From Bacillota bacterium (GTDB lineage Bacteria > Bacillota > Desulfotomaculia > Desulfotomaculales > Desulfallaceae), in NCBI GenBank assembly GCA_023439185.1, contig JAEXOR010000042.1:1-57309 (forward strand): 57,309 nt of DNA. The letters run 5' to 3'. Within the stretch, counting starts at the first letter, position 1, and every line of letters begins with the position of its first letter. Of this stretch, positions 8,287-16,011 are shown piece after piece. Position numbers and translations under genes: made by a program. The notes under the pieces were generated by a model. That model was given only the letters and a program-made list of their open reading frames with translations. It had not been told where the DNA came from and did not search any database.

Positions 8287-8568
8287 ATGGAAACACGCAT
8301 TTCTTCCAAAGGGCAAATCACATTACCGGTGGCGGTAAGAAATAAATTAAGCCTAAAAACCGGCGATATCTTGAAAATAAACATCACCGAAGACGGCTCA
8401 GTTCTTCTTTCAAACAACGCCGGGCAGGAAAAAAACCGGATTAAAGCCCTGCAAGTCTTAAAAGAAACAGCCGGTGTCTGGAAACAAATGCCGGAAACCG
8501 GCGAAGAATTTGTTAGCAAATTAAGAAAAGAGGACGACGCACGCTGGAAGGTGCTCGATCTTGAATAG
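8287..8568 (+). CDS. AbrB/MazE-type antitoxin (VapB-like)
   Basis: 93 aa. The N-terminal 45 residues are a swapped-hairpin AbrB/SpoVT domain: RISSKGQITLPVAVRNKLSL, then GDILKINITEDGSVLL. The rest is the charged tail that usually wraps the toxin (ETGEEFVSKLRKEDDARW). It overlaps the downstream PIN toxin gene by 8 bp. It should bind its own promoter palindrome at 8238-8264 and neutralise the toxin. The pair is on the plus strand while all surrounding genes are on the minus strand, consistent with a mobile module. Confidence 0.88.
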   Translation: METRISSKGQITLPVAVRNKLSLKTGDILKINITEDGSVLLSNNAGQEKNRIKALQVLKETAGVWKQMPETGEEFVSKLRKEDDARWKVLDLE

Positions 8569-8959
8569 TATATTATTTGATACCAGTGTAATAATTGATC
8601 ACCTGCGCAGTTACCGTCCCTCCACCGAATTCCTGGAGACTGTCTTCAATAGCGGAACTCAGGCACTAATCTCAACTATATCCGTAATGGAGCTATATGC
8701 CGGTAAAAGCATGCAAACTCCGGCGGTCCGGGAAAATACTGAAAAAGTGCTGCAAATATTTAGTAACTTACCTGTAACCCCGGAAATTGCCAGGCAAGCC
8801 GGAATCCTGCTCAGGGAATACCGTCAACAGGGTCTAACTCCATCCGACGCTTTAATAGCCAGTACCGCCCTGCTACACAATGCAAGCCTGGTGACCGGAA
8901 ACATCAAGCACTTTAAAATGATCAAGGGCCTGCTGGTATTCGATATCCCGGTGGAATAG
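8561..8959 (+). CDS. PIN-domain toxin, VapC-like ribonuclease
   Basis: 132 aa with a TTG start inside the end of the antitoxin gene. PIN-domain acids are visible: FDTSVIIDHLR at the N terminus (first Asp), the Glu in STISVMELYAGK near residue 45, the Asp in GLTPSDALIASTALLHNA, and the late VTGNIKHFKMIKGL, where Asn replaces the Asp common at the fourth position. VapC toxins cut tRNA or rRNA in the cytoplasm. The coupling to an AbrB-type antitoxin is a known arrangement. The target RNA cannot be told from sequence. Confidence 0.88.
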   Translation: MNSILFDTSVIIDHLRSYRPSTEFLETVFNSGTQALISTISVMELYAGKSMQTPAVRENTEKVLQIFSNLPVTPEIARQAGILLREYRQQGLTPSDALIASTALLHNASLVTGNIKHFKMIKGLLVFDIPVE

Positions 8960-8975
8960 TTATTGTTTCAACGCC

Positions 8976-10481
8976 TTAAAGGCCGATTTGCTCTATAAAG
9001 GCCTGGTGGATTTCTTTAATCCTTTCCAAGCGGCCGGACTCGGCATAAATGCGGAAAAGCGGCTCGGTACCCGACGGCCGCACCAGCACCCACTCGCCGC
9101 TTTTAAGCAGCAGCTTCAGGCCGTCCAGGGTGACGCGTCCGGTCACCGGCTCACCGGCCAGCTCCCGGGGGTCAAAACGTTCGATCTTTTCCAGCACCTG
9201 CAGTTTTTGCGCCGGCGTGGTATGCACGTCCAGGCGTTCACTGTATAACCGCACGCCGTATACGGCGGACACTTCTTCGGTAAGCTCGGTCAGGCTTTTA
9301 CCGTGCACCGCCACTATTTCCGCCGCCAGCAGCCCGGCCAGGATGCCGTCTTTCTCCGGAATGTGCCCCCGGATAGACAGGCCGCCGCTTTCCTCGCCAC
9401 CCAACACGCAGCCCTTTTCCAGCAGGTTCTGGCCGATGTACTTAAACCCGACGGCGGTCTCATAAACCTGCTGCCCGTGGTGACGGGCAATGACGTCCAG
9501 CATGTGGGTGGTGGCCACGGTACGGGTCACCGGTCCCAGCAGCCCCTTGACGGTGATCAAATGGTGGTACAGCAGGGGTAGAAACTGGTTGGGGGTGACA
9601 AACACGCCGCCGGGGTCGATGAGTCCGAAGCGGTCGGCGTCACCGTCCAGCGCCAGCCCCAGCCGGGCCTTTTCTTCCCTCATTATCTCGCAGGCGCACT
9701 CCAGTGACTGGCACGTGGGTTCCGGCAGTCCGCCGCCAAACAGCGGGTCGCGGAAACAGCGGCACTCCTGCACCCGGTTGCCGGCCCGCTTCAGTATTAC
9801 GTCCAGGTAACCCATCCCGCTGCCGTGCATGGCGTCCACCACGATCTCCAGGTCGGCCCGGACAATGGCGTCCATATCCACCAATTTCTCCAGGTGGGCG
9901 AAATAAGCGGGACGGGGGTCGATATACACCCGCTCGGCTGCTGCCGTGCCGGTAACCGGCGTCTGAACAACCACGTCCGCCCGGCCATCGCCCTCTCCCG
10001 GCACCGGGTAAACAGCCAGTTCCGACGCCATCTCCAGGTCGGCTCCGAACACCAACCCCGGAGCGTTAACCAACCGGGTGATGTTCTCCTCAATGGCCCG
10101 GGTTATATGCGGCAGCGCCGGCCCGGCATATTCAGGTATAAATTTGAACCCGTTATATTCCGGCGGGTTGTGGCTGGCCGTGAGCATCACGGCCCCGGCA
10201 GTACCGTTCTCTCTGACGGCAAAGGCCGTCACCGGCGTGGGCAGCGGCTCGGAGCCCAGGTAGACTTTGATCCCGTTGCCGATAAACACGTCGGCCACCA
10301 CGTTGGCAAACCGCTCCGAAAGGAACCGGTTATCGTAACCCACCACGATGCCCAGGTGCCCCGCTCCCTTATCGTTCAGGTAATCCGCCACCGCCTGGGA
10401 AACCACCCGCACGTTGGCAAAGGTAAAGTCATCGGCAATAATGCCCCGCCAGCCGTCAGTGCCGAATTTGATCCCCTTCAC
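8976..10481 (-). CDS. Phosphoglucomutase/phosphomannomutase family protein
   Basis: 501-aa alpha-D-phosphohexomutase. The order of landmarks is complete: N-terminal FGTDGWRGIIADDFT, the phosphoserine loop TASHNPPEYNGFKF near residue 103, the Mg loop DGDADRFGLID near residue 280, the sugar loop GGEESGG and the C-terminal phosphate loop RPSGTEPLFRIYAE. GTG start with GGAGGTG upstream. It follows galU on the same strand, separated by about 61 bp that hold a small hairpin. Together they would convert glucose-6-phosphate to UDP-glucose. Glucose versus mannose specificity is not decided by the motifs; the galU neighbour favours glucose. Confidence 0.9.
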   Translation of the reverse strand: MKGIKFGTDGWRGIIADDFTFANVRVVSQAVADYLNDKGAGHLGIVVGYDNRFLSERFANVVADVFIGNGIKVYLGSEPLPTPVTAFAVRENGTAGAVMLTASHNPPEYNGFKFIPEYAGPALPHITRAIEENITRLVNAPGLVFGADLEMASELAVYPVPGEGDGRADVVVQTPVTGTAAAERVYIDPRPAYFAHLEKLVDMDAIVRADLEIVVDAMHGSGMGYLDVILKRAGNRVQECRCFRDPLFGGGLPEPTCQSLECACEIMREEKARLGLALDGDADRFGLIDPGGVFVTPNQFLPLLYHHLITVKGLLGPVTRTVATTHMLDVIARHHGQQVYETAVGFKYIGQNLLEKGCVLGGEESGGLSIRGHIPEKDGILAGLLAAEIVAVHGKSLTELTEEVSAVYGVRLYSERLDVHTTPAQKLQVLEKIERFDPRELAGEPVTGRVTLDGLKLLLKSGEWVLVRPSGTEPLFRIYAESGRLERIKEIHQAFIEQIGL

Positions 10482-10512
10482 GCACCGAACACCTCCAGAA
10501 AGTTATTGTTCC

Positions 10513-10543
10513 AATCCCGCGTTGTTTTATGTAAGGCGGGATT
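10513..10543 (-). terminator. Possible weak terminator or attenuating hairpin between galU and the mutase gene
   Basis: AATCCCGC (10513-10520) pairs with GCGGGATT (10536-10543) right at the galU stop codon. No U-run follows on the minus strand, so it may only partly terminate or may stabilise the upstream message. Confidence 0.35.
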
Positions 10544-11409
10544 TATCTGCCAAGTAATTCTTCCAGGTACTCGCGAAACGGCTGTTCCAGGTCGGAACGG
10601 TCCAGGGCGAATTCCACCGTGGCCTTCAGGTAGCCCAGCTTGTCACCGACGTCGTAACGCACGCCGTCGAAATTAAGCCCGTACATTTCCTTCTGACCGG
10701 CCATTATTTTCAACGCGTCGGTAAGCTGAATTTCGCCTCCGGCCCCCGGTTCGGTGCAGGCCAGAATATTAAATATTCCGGGTTCAATGATGTAACGGCC
10801 CATGATCGCCAGACGGGACGGAGCGGTTTCCGGCGCCGGTTTTTCCACTAAATCACGGATCCGGTAAACACTTTCCCGCACCGGTTCGGCGTCCAGGATG
10901 CCGTACTTGCCGACGTCCTCCCCGGGCACCTCGTTAACACCAATAACAGTGGTTTGTACTTCTTCATAAAGATCGATCATCTGTTTCAAGCAGGGCACCC
11001 GGCTGCGCACAATATCGTCCCCCAGCAACACCGCGAAGGGTTCGCCGCCCACAAAGCGGCGGGCGCAGTAAACGGCGTGCCCCAGTCCGCGGGGGATGCC
11101 CTGACGCACGTAATGTATTTCCGCCATGCCGCCGGTTTCCTCCACTATCCGCAACAGGTCGTGCTTGCCCTTGCCCCGCAGATGATCCTCCAGGGAGACA
11201 AACCGGTCGAAATGGTCTTCAATGGCCTTTTTATGACGGCTGGTGATGATTAAAATATCTTCGATGCCCGAGGCAATTGCTTCTTCAACTATATACTGGA
11301 TCGTCGGTTTGTCCACAATGGGGATCATTTCCTTGGGAATGGCCTTGGTGGCCGGCAGAAACCGCACCCCCAGCCCGGCGGCCGGAATAACAGCTTTCTT
11401 GACTCGCAT
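10543..11409 (-). CDS. galU: UTP-glucose-1-phosphate uridylyltransferase
   Basis: 288 aa. Makes UDP-glucose from UTP and glucose-1-phosphate. N-terminal nucleotide-binding motif KAVIPAAGLGVRFLPATKAIPKEMIPIVDKP, then QYIVEEAIASGI, LGDDIVRS, VEKPAPETAPS and GGEIQLTDAL, all typical of bacterial GalU. ATG start with GGGGGAG 7 nt upstream. It provides UDP-glucose to the Ugd at 35.7 kb and to wall polymer synthesis; the next gene supplies glucose-1-phosphate. A terminator at 11497-11527 separates it from tagO upstream, so galU probably has its own promoter within 11410-11496, where I could not define one convincingly. Confidence 0.96.
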   Translation of the reverse strand: MRVKKAVIPAAGLGVRFLPATKAIPKEMIPIVDKPTIQYIVEEAIASGIEDILIITSRHKKAIEDHFDRFVSLEDHLRGKGKHDLLRIVEETGGMAEIHYVRQGIPRGLGHAVYCARRFVGGEPFAVLLGDDIVRSRVPCLKQMIDLYEEVQTTVIGVNEVPGEDVGKYGILDAEPVRESVYRIRDLVEKPAPETAPSRLAIMGRYIIEPGIFNILACTEPGAGGEIQLTDALKIMAGQKEMYGLNFDGVRYDVGDKLGYLKATVEFALDRSDLEQPFREYLEELLGR

Positions 11410-11496
11410 CCGGAATCTCCCCCTTTGCGTCTAATATTGTTTAATATTAATGATCCATATTCCATATCGAGCCAATCAATCCCTCTAAACAGCGAT

Positions 11497-11527
11497 AAAA
11501 AAAGCCCCCTTGTCAAAAGCAGGGGGG
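11497..11527 (-). terminator. Intrinsic terminator upstream of galU (second after tagO)
   Basis: On the minus strand CCCCCCT pairs with AGGGGGC around GCTTTTGACA and is followed by TTTTTTT. Canonical rho-independent form. Confidence 0.85.
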
Positions 11528-11542
11528 ACCGTGGTTGGCTTT

Positions 11543-11607
11543 GATGCCTGGTGTTAAAAGTTAAAAGCTGCAAAAAACGCAACTTTTAACTTTTAACACC
11601 AGGCATC
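11543..11607. repeat. 65-bp palindromic repeat, copy C (shorter relative)
   Basis: GATGCCTGGTGTTAAAAGTT and AACTTTTAACACCAGGCATC are perfect reverse complements, with inner AAAAG/CTTTT pairing. The CCTGGTGTTAAAAGT core is the same idea as CCAGGTGTTAAAAGT in copies A and B, though the outer bases differ. It sits between two terminators in the tagO-galU gap. Confidence 0.75.
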
Positions 11608-11611
11608 TTTT

Positions 11612-11642
11612 AAAAAAGCGGCCCTACATTTTAGAGGACCGC
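11612..11642 (-). terminator. Intrinsic terminator overlapping the tagO stop codon
   Basis: Minus strand GCGGTCCT pairs with AGGGCCGC, including G-T pairs, and TTTTTT follows; the tagO stop codon is inside the loop. Confidence 0.75.
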
Positions 11643-12709
11643 TGCTTATATTTTTCCGGCATGTTGTATTCCGTTCGTCGGGAGCCGCCCAGCACGCCGA
11701 CCCGGTCGGCCAGATAAATAACCGCCCCGGCCAATATAACCAGCAAAATCAGCGCCTGGTCGTTGGTGATTAAATTAATCATCACGGCGGTCAGGCCCAG
11801 AAAAGCGCTGAGGGCGTAAATGGCCAGCACGGTCTGCCTGTGGTTCAGCCCCATGGCCATAAGCTGGTGATGCAGGTGTTTTTTATCCGGCTGGAATATG
11901 GGCCGGTGCTCATGGCAACGCCTGAGGATAGCGAAAAACGTATCCAAAAGGGGGACGCCCAGGATCACCAGCGGGATAATCACCGACACCGCCGCGGCGC
12001 TTTTGGTGAGGCTCATGATGGCCAGCACCGCCAGAGTGAAGCCCAGGAACATGGAACCGGTGTCGCCCAGGAATATCCTGGCCGGGTGGAAATTATAGCG
12101 CAGGAACCCGCCCACCGCCGCCACCAGGGTAAGAGCCAGCATGATCATTTCGGTCATGCCGCCGCTGCTGATGCCGAACTGGGTCCAGGCCACGGCGGCC
12201 ATGGTTAGCGCGGCGATACAGGCAACACCGCCGGCCAAACCGTCCAAACCGTCAATCAGGTTAATCGCGTTGGTCACGGCCACGATCCAAAAAACCGTCA
12301 GCGGGATGCTCAGCCAGCCTAAAAGAATTATGTCGCCGTTTAACGGGTTAGTTATATAGGAAACTTGAATACCAAATTGAACTACCACCAGCGCGGCCAG
12401 AATTTGCCCGCCCAGCTTAACCCGCGCCGACAGGCCGCGGATGTCGTCCGCCATACCCACCAGCAAAATAGCCGTGGCGCCGGCCAGCAGGCCCAGCACC
12501 TGGGACGTAAGTTCCCGGAACAACAACACCGCCGCGACAAAGGCCAAATAAACGGCCAGTCCGCCCATACGCGGCATAGTCCCGTTATGCACCTTGCGCT
12601 GATCCGGGTAATCAAGCGCCCCCACTTTAACAGCCAGCGACCGTACCAGGGGAGTAAGCAGGAAACTCAGTACCAGGGCCAGCACCGGAGCCGCCAGGTA
12701 ATATTCCAA
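11624..12709 (-). CDS. tagO: Undecaprenyl-phosphate GlcNAc-1-phosphate transferase (TagO/WecA family)
   Basis: 361-aa polytopic membrane enzyme of the MraY/WecA family. It transfers a sugar-1-phosphate to undecaprenyl phosphate, the first lipid-linked step of wall teichoic acid or secondary wall polymer synthesis. Visible family blocks: the Mg-binding GMADDIRGLS, NAINLIDGLDGLAGG near residue 150, FLGDTGSMFLGF near residue 215, and PDKKHLHHQLMAMGLNHRQ near residue 275. About ten or eleven hydrophobic segments. TTG start with GGAGGG 7 nt upstream. Its own promoter lies at 12750-12779. The nearby WecG/TagA enzyme would add the second sugar. Confidence 0.92.
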   Translation of the reverse strand: MEYYLAAPVLALVLSFLLTPLVRSLAVKVGALDYPDQRKVHNGTMPRMGGLAVYLAFVAAVLLFRELTSQVLGLLAGATAILLVGMADDIRGLSARVKLGGQILAALVVVQFGIQVSYITNPLNGDIILLGWLSIPLTVFWIVAVTNAINLIDGLDGLAGGVACIAALTMAAVAWTQFGISSGGMTEMIMLALTLVAAVGGFLRYNFHPARIFLGDTGSMFLGFTLAVLAIMSLTKSAAAVSVIIPLVILGVPLLDTFFAILRRCHEHRPIFQPDKKHLHHQLMAMGLNHRQTVLAIYALSAFLGLTAVMINLITNDQALILLVILAGAVIYLADRVGVLGGSRRTEYNMPEKYKQRSSKM

Positions 12710-12749
12710 AAGTTATCCCTCCAAAGGCGTAAAAATACGCGCACAGCTT

Positions 12750-12779
12750 ATTTTATCACCCGGAGATATACTTGTACAA
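12750..12779 (-). promoter_or_regulatory. Promoter upstream of tagO
   Basis: Minus strand TTGTAC (12774-12779) and TAAAAT (12750-12755) with an 18-bp spacer, about 40 nt before the tagO start. Confidence 0.6.
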
Positions 12780-12892
12780 AGGCCAAATATCGGTGATATT
12801 CACCCGATAGGGCAAAATATCTTTCAATTGCAGCTTGTATGACGTTAAAACTGCGGGACAGACTTTTTTCCCTATTTTTCCCGTTTAATCTT

Positions 12893-13330
12893 TTATCTGT
12901 CGACAATGGCGAAGAGAAGCTCGGCTTCCGCCACCAGGTCGTCGCCCACGCGGGCGACAGCCCTGCTTTTACCCAGGGCGCTGCGCATGCGCAGCAGTTC
13001 CACTTCCATGCGCAGCACATCGCCGGGCGCCACCTGGCGCCTGAAGCGGGCCTTGTCAATGCCGGCAAAGAGGACTATTTTACCGGCAAATTCCGGGGTA
13101 GCCAGCACAGCCGTCGCACCCACCTGGGCCATGGCCTCGATTATCAGCACCCCGGGCATGACGGGGTAACCGGGGAAATGGCCTTGGAAGAACTGCTCGT
13201 TGACGGTAACGTTTTTGATCCCCACCGCCCTCACCCCCGGCACCAGTTCCTCAATCTGGTCCACCAGCAAAAAAGGATACCGGTGGGGGATAATATTCAT
13301 AATGCCGTTAATATCCAACCCGTCGGGCAT
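12893..13330 (-). CDS. fabZ: (3R)-hydroxyacyl-ACP dehydratase
   Basis: 145 aa hot-dog-fold dehydratase of type II fatty acid synthesis. The family opening IMNIIPHRYPFLLVDQIEE, the catalytic His in GHFPGYPVMPGVLIIEAMAQ near residues 49-68 and the Glu in the same segment are all present. ATG start with AGGAGGG 6 nt upstream. FabZ genes are often placed beside envelope genes in Firmicutes; here it lies between csaB and tagO on the same strand. The 180 nt after its stop contain no further gene and hold the tagO promoter. Confidence 0.95.
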   Translation of the reverse strand: MPDGLDINGIMNIIPHRYPFLLVDQIEELVPGVRAVGIKNVTVNEQFFQGHFPGYPVMPGVLIIEAMAQVGATAVLATPEFAGKIVLFAGIDKARFRRQVAPGDVLRMEVELLRMRSALGKSRAVARVGDDLVAEAELLFAIVDR

Positions 13331-13357
13331 ATGATTCCCTCCTGCTTTTACTATAGT

Positions 13358-14455
13358 TTATACTTCCAGTATTTCACGCACTATTTCCGCCGGGCGATCC
13401 GCAGCGGCGCGCAGTTCCTCCACCCGGCGGGACATTTGAGCCGCCAGTTGCTCACGTCCGCTTATGTATGCTTCAGCCCTTTGGGTCAGGTCTTCGGCCC
13501 GGATCTGCTCCGGTGTTCCCGCCGGGACCATGCCGACACGGCGCAAAAACCGCTCCACCTTGGGGTCGTACACAATGCCCAGCGGGGGCACTCCCCCCAC
13601 CGCGGCGAAGATCAGGGCGTGCAGCCGCATGCCTATTAAAAGGTCCAGGTTCGCCGTCAGTGCAATCATTTGGGGCACATTCAGTTGTTCCCCGATGATT
13701 ACGTGGGGTTCCTCCATTAAAGAGGCGATTTCCCGAGAGGCGATTTGGTCCGCCGGGCGGTGCATAGGCACGAACACCACCGTACGGCCCGCCCGGACCA
13801 GCATGTCCAGGGCGCCGGCCAACTTATTCTCCCAGTCCGCCGCCGGACCGGGCAACGGACGCACCGAAACGCCCACCACAGTTCTGCCGGGCTTTATACC
13901 GTTTCTGGCCAGGATTTCCGCCCCGGCGGCCCGATCTATTTCCTCCGGACGCAGGCCCAGCACCGGATCGGCGGCCACTTCCACCACCCGTCCCACGCCC
14001 ATGGCCGCCAGGTCGCGAGCCGATTCGTCGTCCCTGACCGTGACCGCCCGGACACCCCGGGTGGCGAATCCGGTCAGCCGCCGCCCCAGCCCGGTATTGA
14101 CGGGGCCGATGCCCTGGGCGTAATAGAGGACCGGCCTCCTGAGCAGACGGGCAATCCATACGACCCCAAGGTAATAAAACAGGCTTCGCAGCCCGGTGAC
14201 GTCCTGCAACAGGCTGCCGCCCCCGCTGATCAGCAGCCGGGAGCGCCTGACGGCACCGGCCACCGCGCGCATGTTCCAGCGGTCCACTGCCGCAACTCCG
14301 TATTCCCGGGCGGTGGCAGGCGGGTCATTGGACAGCACGGTGATCTCGATACCAGGTATGTACCGGCGCAGCGATTGCAGCATGCTGTATAAAACAGCCT
14401 CGTCGCCAAGGTTGTTAAACCCATAGTAACCGGAAATTACCACTCTTTTGTTCAT
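13358..14455 (-). CDS. csaB: Polysaccharide pyruvyl transferase
   Basis: About 365 aa. CsaB enzymes add pyruvyl ketals to secondary cell wall polymers, the ligands of SLH-domain proteins. The start reads MNKRVVISGYYGFNNLGDEA, the family's N-terminal block; LISGGGSLLQDVTG and YYAQGIGPVNTGLGR follow near residues 75-120, and GMRLHALIFAAVGGVPPLGI near residue 270. The frame is open to 14497, but AGGAG is 10 nt from the ATG at 14455 and would touch the earlier one. Its role fits the SLH-like domain on the protein encoded at 19863-21731. Confidence 0.92.
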   Translation of the reverse strand: MNKRVVISGYYGFNNLGDEAVLYSMLQSLRRYIPGIEITVLSNDPPATAREYGVAAVDRWNMRAVAGAVRRSRLLISGGGSLLQDVTGLRSLFYYLGVVWIARLLRRPVLYYAQGIGPVNTGLGRRLTGFATRGVRAVTVRDDESARDLAAMGVGRVVEVAADPVLGLRPEEIDRAAGAEILARNGIKPGRTVVGVSVRPLPGPAADWENKLAGALDMLVRAGRTVVFVPMHRPADQIASREIASLMEEPHVIIGEQLNVPQMIALTANLDLLIGMRLHALIFAAVGGVPPLGIVYDPKVERFLRRVGMVPAGTPEQIRAEDLTQRAEAYISGREQLAAQMSRRVEELRAAADRPAEIVREILEV

Positions 14456-14511
14456 TCCGCGCATTCTCCTATTATTTCCACAGCCCCCGGCCAGCAAACA
14501 GGGGTTTAGAG

Positions 14512-14568
14512 ATAGGGGTCAGACTTAAACTAACTTACTTTTAAGTAAGTTAGTTTAAGTCTGACCCC
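14512..14568. repeat. Perfect 54-bp palindrome beginning ATAGGGGTCAGAC
   Basis: GGGGTCAGACTTAAACTAAC continuing to ACTTAC (14515-14538) is exactly mirrored at 14545-14568 around TTTTAA. It lies between the LCP gene and csaB. ATAGGGGTCAGA is shared with the ilvE 3' repeat at 5122-5141. Such perfect hairpins are the form expected of REP-like elements moved by Y1/RAYT transposases, though none is encoded here. Confidence 0.85.
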
Positions 14569-14595
14569 GTGGTGATGCCGCTGACACCCTCTAAA

Positions 14596-15861
14596 TTAGC
14601 GGATGATGATTTTGACCTGCTGCTGAGCCGGAGGCGTTGGCGGTGCTACAACGGGCGGCACGCCGGTCTCGGCTTCGGTGAAGCCGTTGCGCTCCAAAAA
14701 CTCCTGGTCGGAATAATCCTCATCGTCCGTGTCCGGTCCCGGCGGCGTAGTATTGCCGTCCCCTTGAGCATCAACCGCGTCACCGGCATTATCTCCGGCG
14801 CCCGGGGCCGGAGCATCATTGCCGGCGCCGGACTGCCCGGCAGCGGGTTGTTGCGCGGCGGCGGCCTGTTCCATGGCTACCTGCTTGCCACCGCCCCTCA
14901 GGCTGTCGTCGCCCATAGCCCCTTTCACTATTTCAACGACTTTGCCGTCCTCAAACAAAGCCATGGTCACTTCCCTGGCATCCTGCGGGTCCACGTACCA
15001 GTAACTGGCCCCTTGTTCATCCAGGAAGTAACCCGGCAGCGTCTGGGTGGCCATCTGAATGTTTTCCAGGTTCTTGGCGGCGTTAGCAATAGAAACAAGC
15101 TGTTTTAGCCCTAAATTGGTATCCACATTCCTGTAAATACCCGGCACAAGCTTGGGCAGCTTGGTGACGACGGACGGTTTCATCACTTCGTCACCAATGG
15201 CCGTGAGAAGCTTCAACTGGTTCTGGGTGCGGGTAATGTCCCCCTGGGCGTAATCCCTGTAGCGGGCGAACATCAACGCCTGGCTGCCGTCCAGTTTTTG
15301 AACGCCCTTTTGCAAATTAATGTTATACTCTCCGCCATAAGCCCTTTCATTGTGGTTCATGTTATGTTCCACATTCACCGTAACACCGTCCAGGGCGTCT
15401 ACAATGTCTTTAAACCCGTTAAAGTTGGTGGTCATGTAATAATCCACCGCTACCCCGGTCAGGTCGGAAACAACCTGCATAGCCATTTCGGGCCCGCCGT
15501 AATAGTTGGCCGCGTTAATTTTATTGTTGCCGTAGCCGGGCAAATACACCTTGGTATCCCTGGGAATAGACAGCAGGGAGATCCTGTTTTCCTTGTTATT
15601 GATGTTGGCCAGGATCATGGTGTCGGTGCGCTGGCTTTTGTCGTCTTCCCGTTCGTCAACGCCCATTAACAGCACGCTAATGCCGGGCAGTTCGGCCAGG
15701 ACTTCGTCCTCCTCCGGGTTGTCGGCAATAAGGCTGTTCCCGGTGAGCCACGGCCAGAGCAGGTTGTTGGCCAGCCCGAAACCGCCGGCAAAAAGAACGA
15801 GCAGGACGGCCAGAAATATGGCGAGTCTTAGTTTGCTCTTCAGTATCCTTCTCCTGGGCAT
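14596..15861 (-). CDS. LytR-CpsA-Psr (LCP) family phosphotransferase
   Basis: About 421 aa. LCP enzymes transfer lipid-linked teichoic acids or polysaccharides to peptidoglycan outside the membrane. N-terminal basic stretch RRRILKSKLRL and one membrane helix are followed by the LCP core: LLMGVDEREDDKSQRTDTM, SIPRDTKVYLPGYGNNKINA, then YYMTTNFNGFKDIVDALDG and MFARYRDYAQGDITRTQNQ, with the conserved Arg and Asp. The C terminus is an unusual Gly/Ala/Asp/Pro-rich tail (about 100 residues) ending in a short basic/hydrophobic patch. I use the ATG at 15861 (GGAGG 11 nt upstream); a TTG two codons earlier is the alternative. A promoter stands about 80 nt upstream. Confidence 0.92.
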   Translation of the reverse strand: MPRRRILKSKLRLAIFLAVLLVLFAGGFGLANNLLWPWLTGNSLIADNPEEDEVLAELPGISVLLMGVDEREDDKSQRTDTMILANINNKENRISLLSIPRDTKVYLPGYGNNKINAANYYGGPEMAMQVVSDLTGVAVDYYMTTNFNGFKDIVDALDGVTVNVEHNMNHNERAYGGEYNINLQKGVQKLDGSQALMFARYRDYAQGDITRTQNQLKLLTAIGDEVMKPSVVTKLPKLVPGIYRNVDTNLGLKQLVSIANAAKNLENIQMATQTLPGYFLDEQGASYWYVDPQDAREVTMALFEDGKVVEIVKGAMGDDSLRGGGKQVAMEQAAAAQQPAAGQSGAGNDAPAPGAGDNAGDAVDAQGDGNTTPPGPDTDDEDYSDQEFLERNGFTEAETGVPPVVAPPTPPAQQQVKIIIR

Positions 15862-15937
15862 AACCAAAGACACCTCCTTTGCAACGTCTGTCAAATGCCC
15901 AAACCAAAGCCACAGTACATTATAAATAACACAGGTA

Positions 15938-15968
15938 AATAATATAACCTTACCGCCTGCTGTTCAAG
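15938..15968 (-). promoter_or_regulatory. Promoter upstream of the LCP gene
   Basis: Minus strand TTGAAC and TATTAT are separated by 17 bp (AGCAGGCGGTAAGGTTA), about 80 nt before the LCP start. Close to sigma-A consensus; coordinates accurate to a couple of bases. Confidence 0.65.
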
Positions 15969-16011
15969 CGGCAATTTTAACTACTTCGACGGAAACAATT
16001 GATCTCCTTTA

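Noticed and set aside
12748..13068. 106-aa minus-strand frame crossing the fabZ end
   Set aside because: Its N-terminal two thirds is a shadow frame of fabZ, and its tail runs through the tagO promoter; no start signal.
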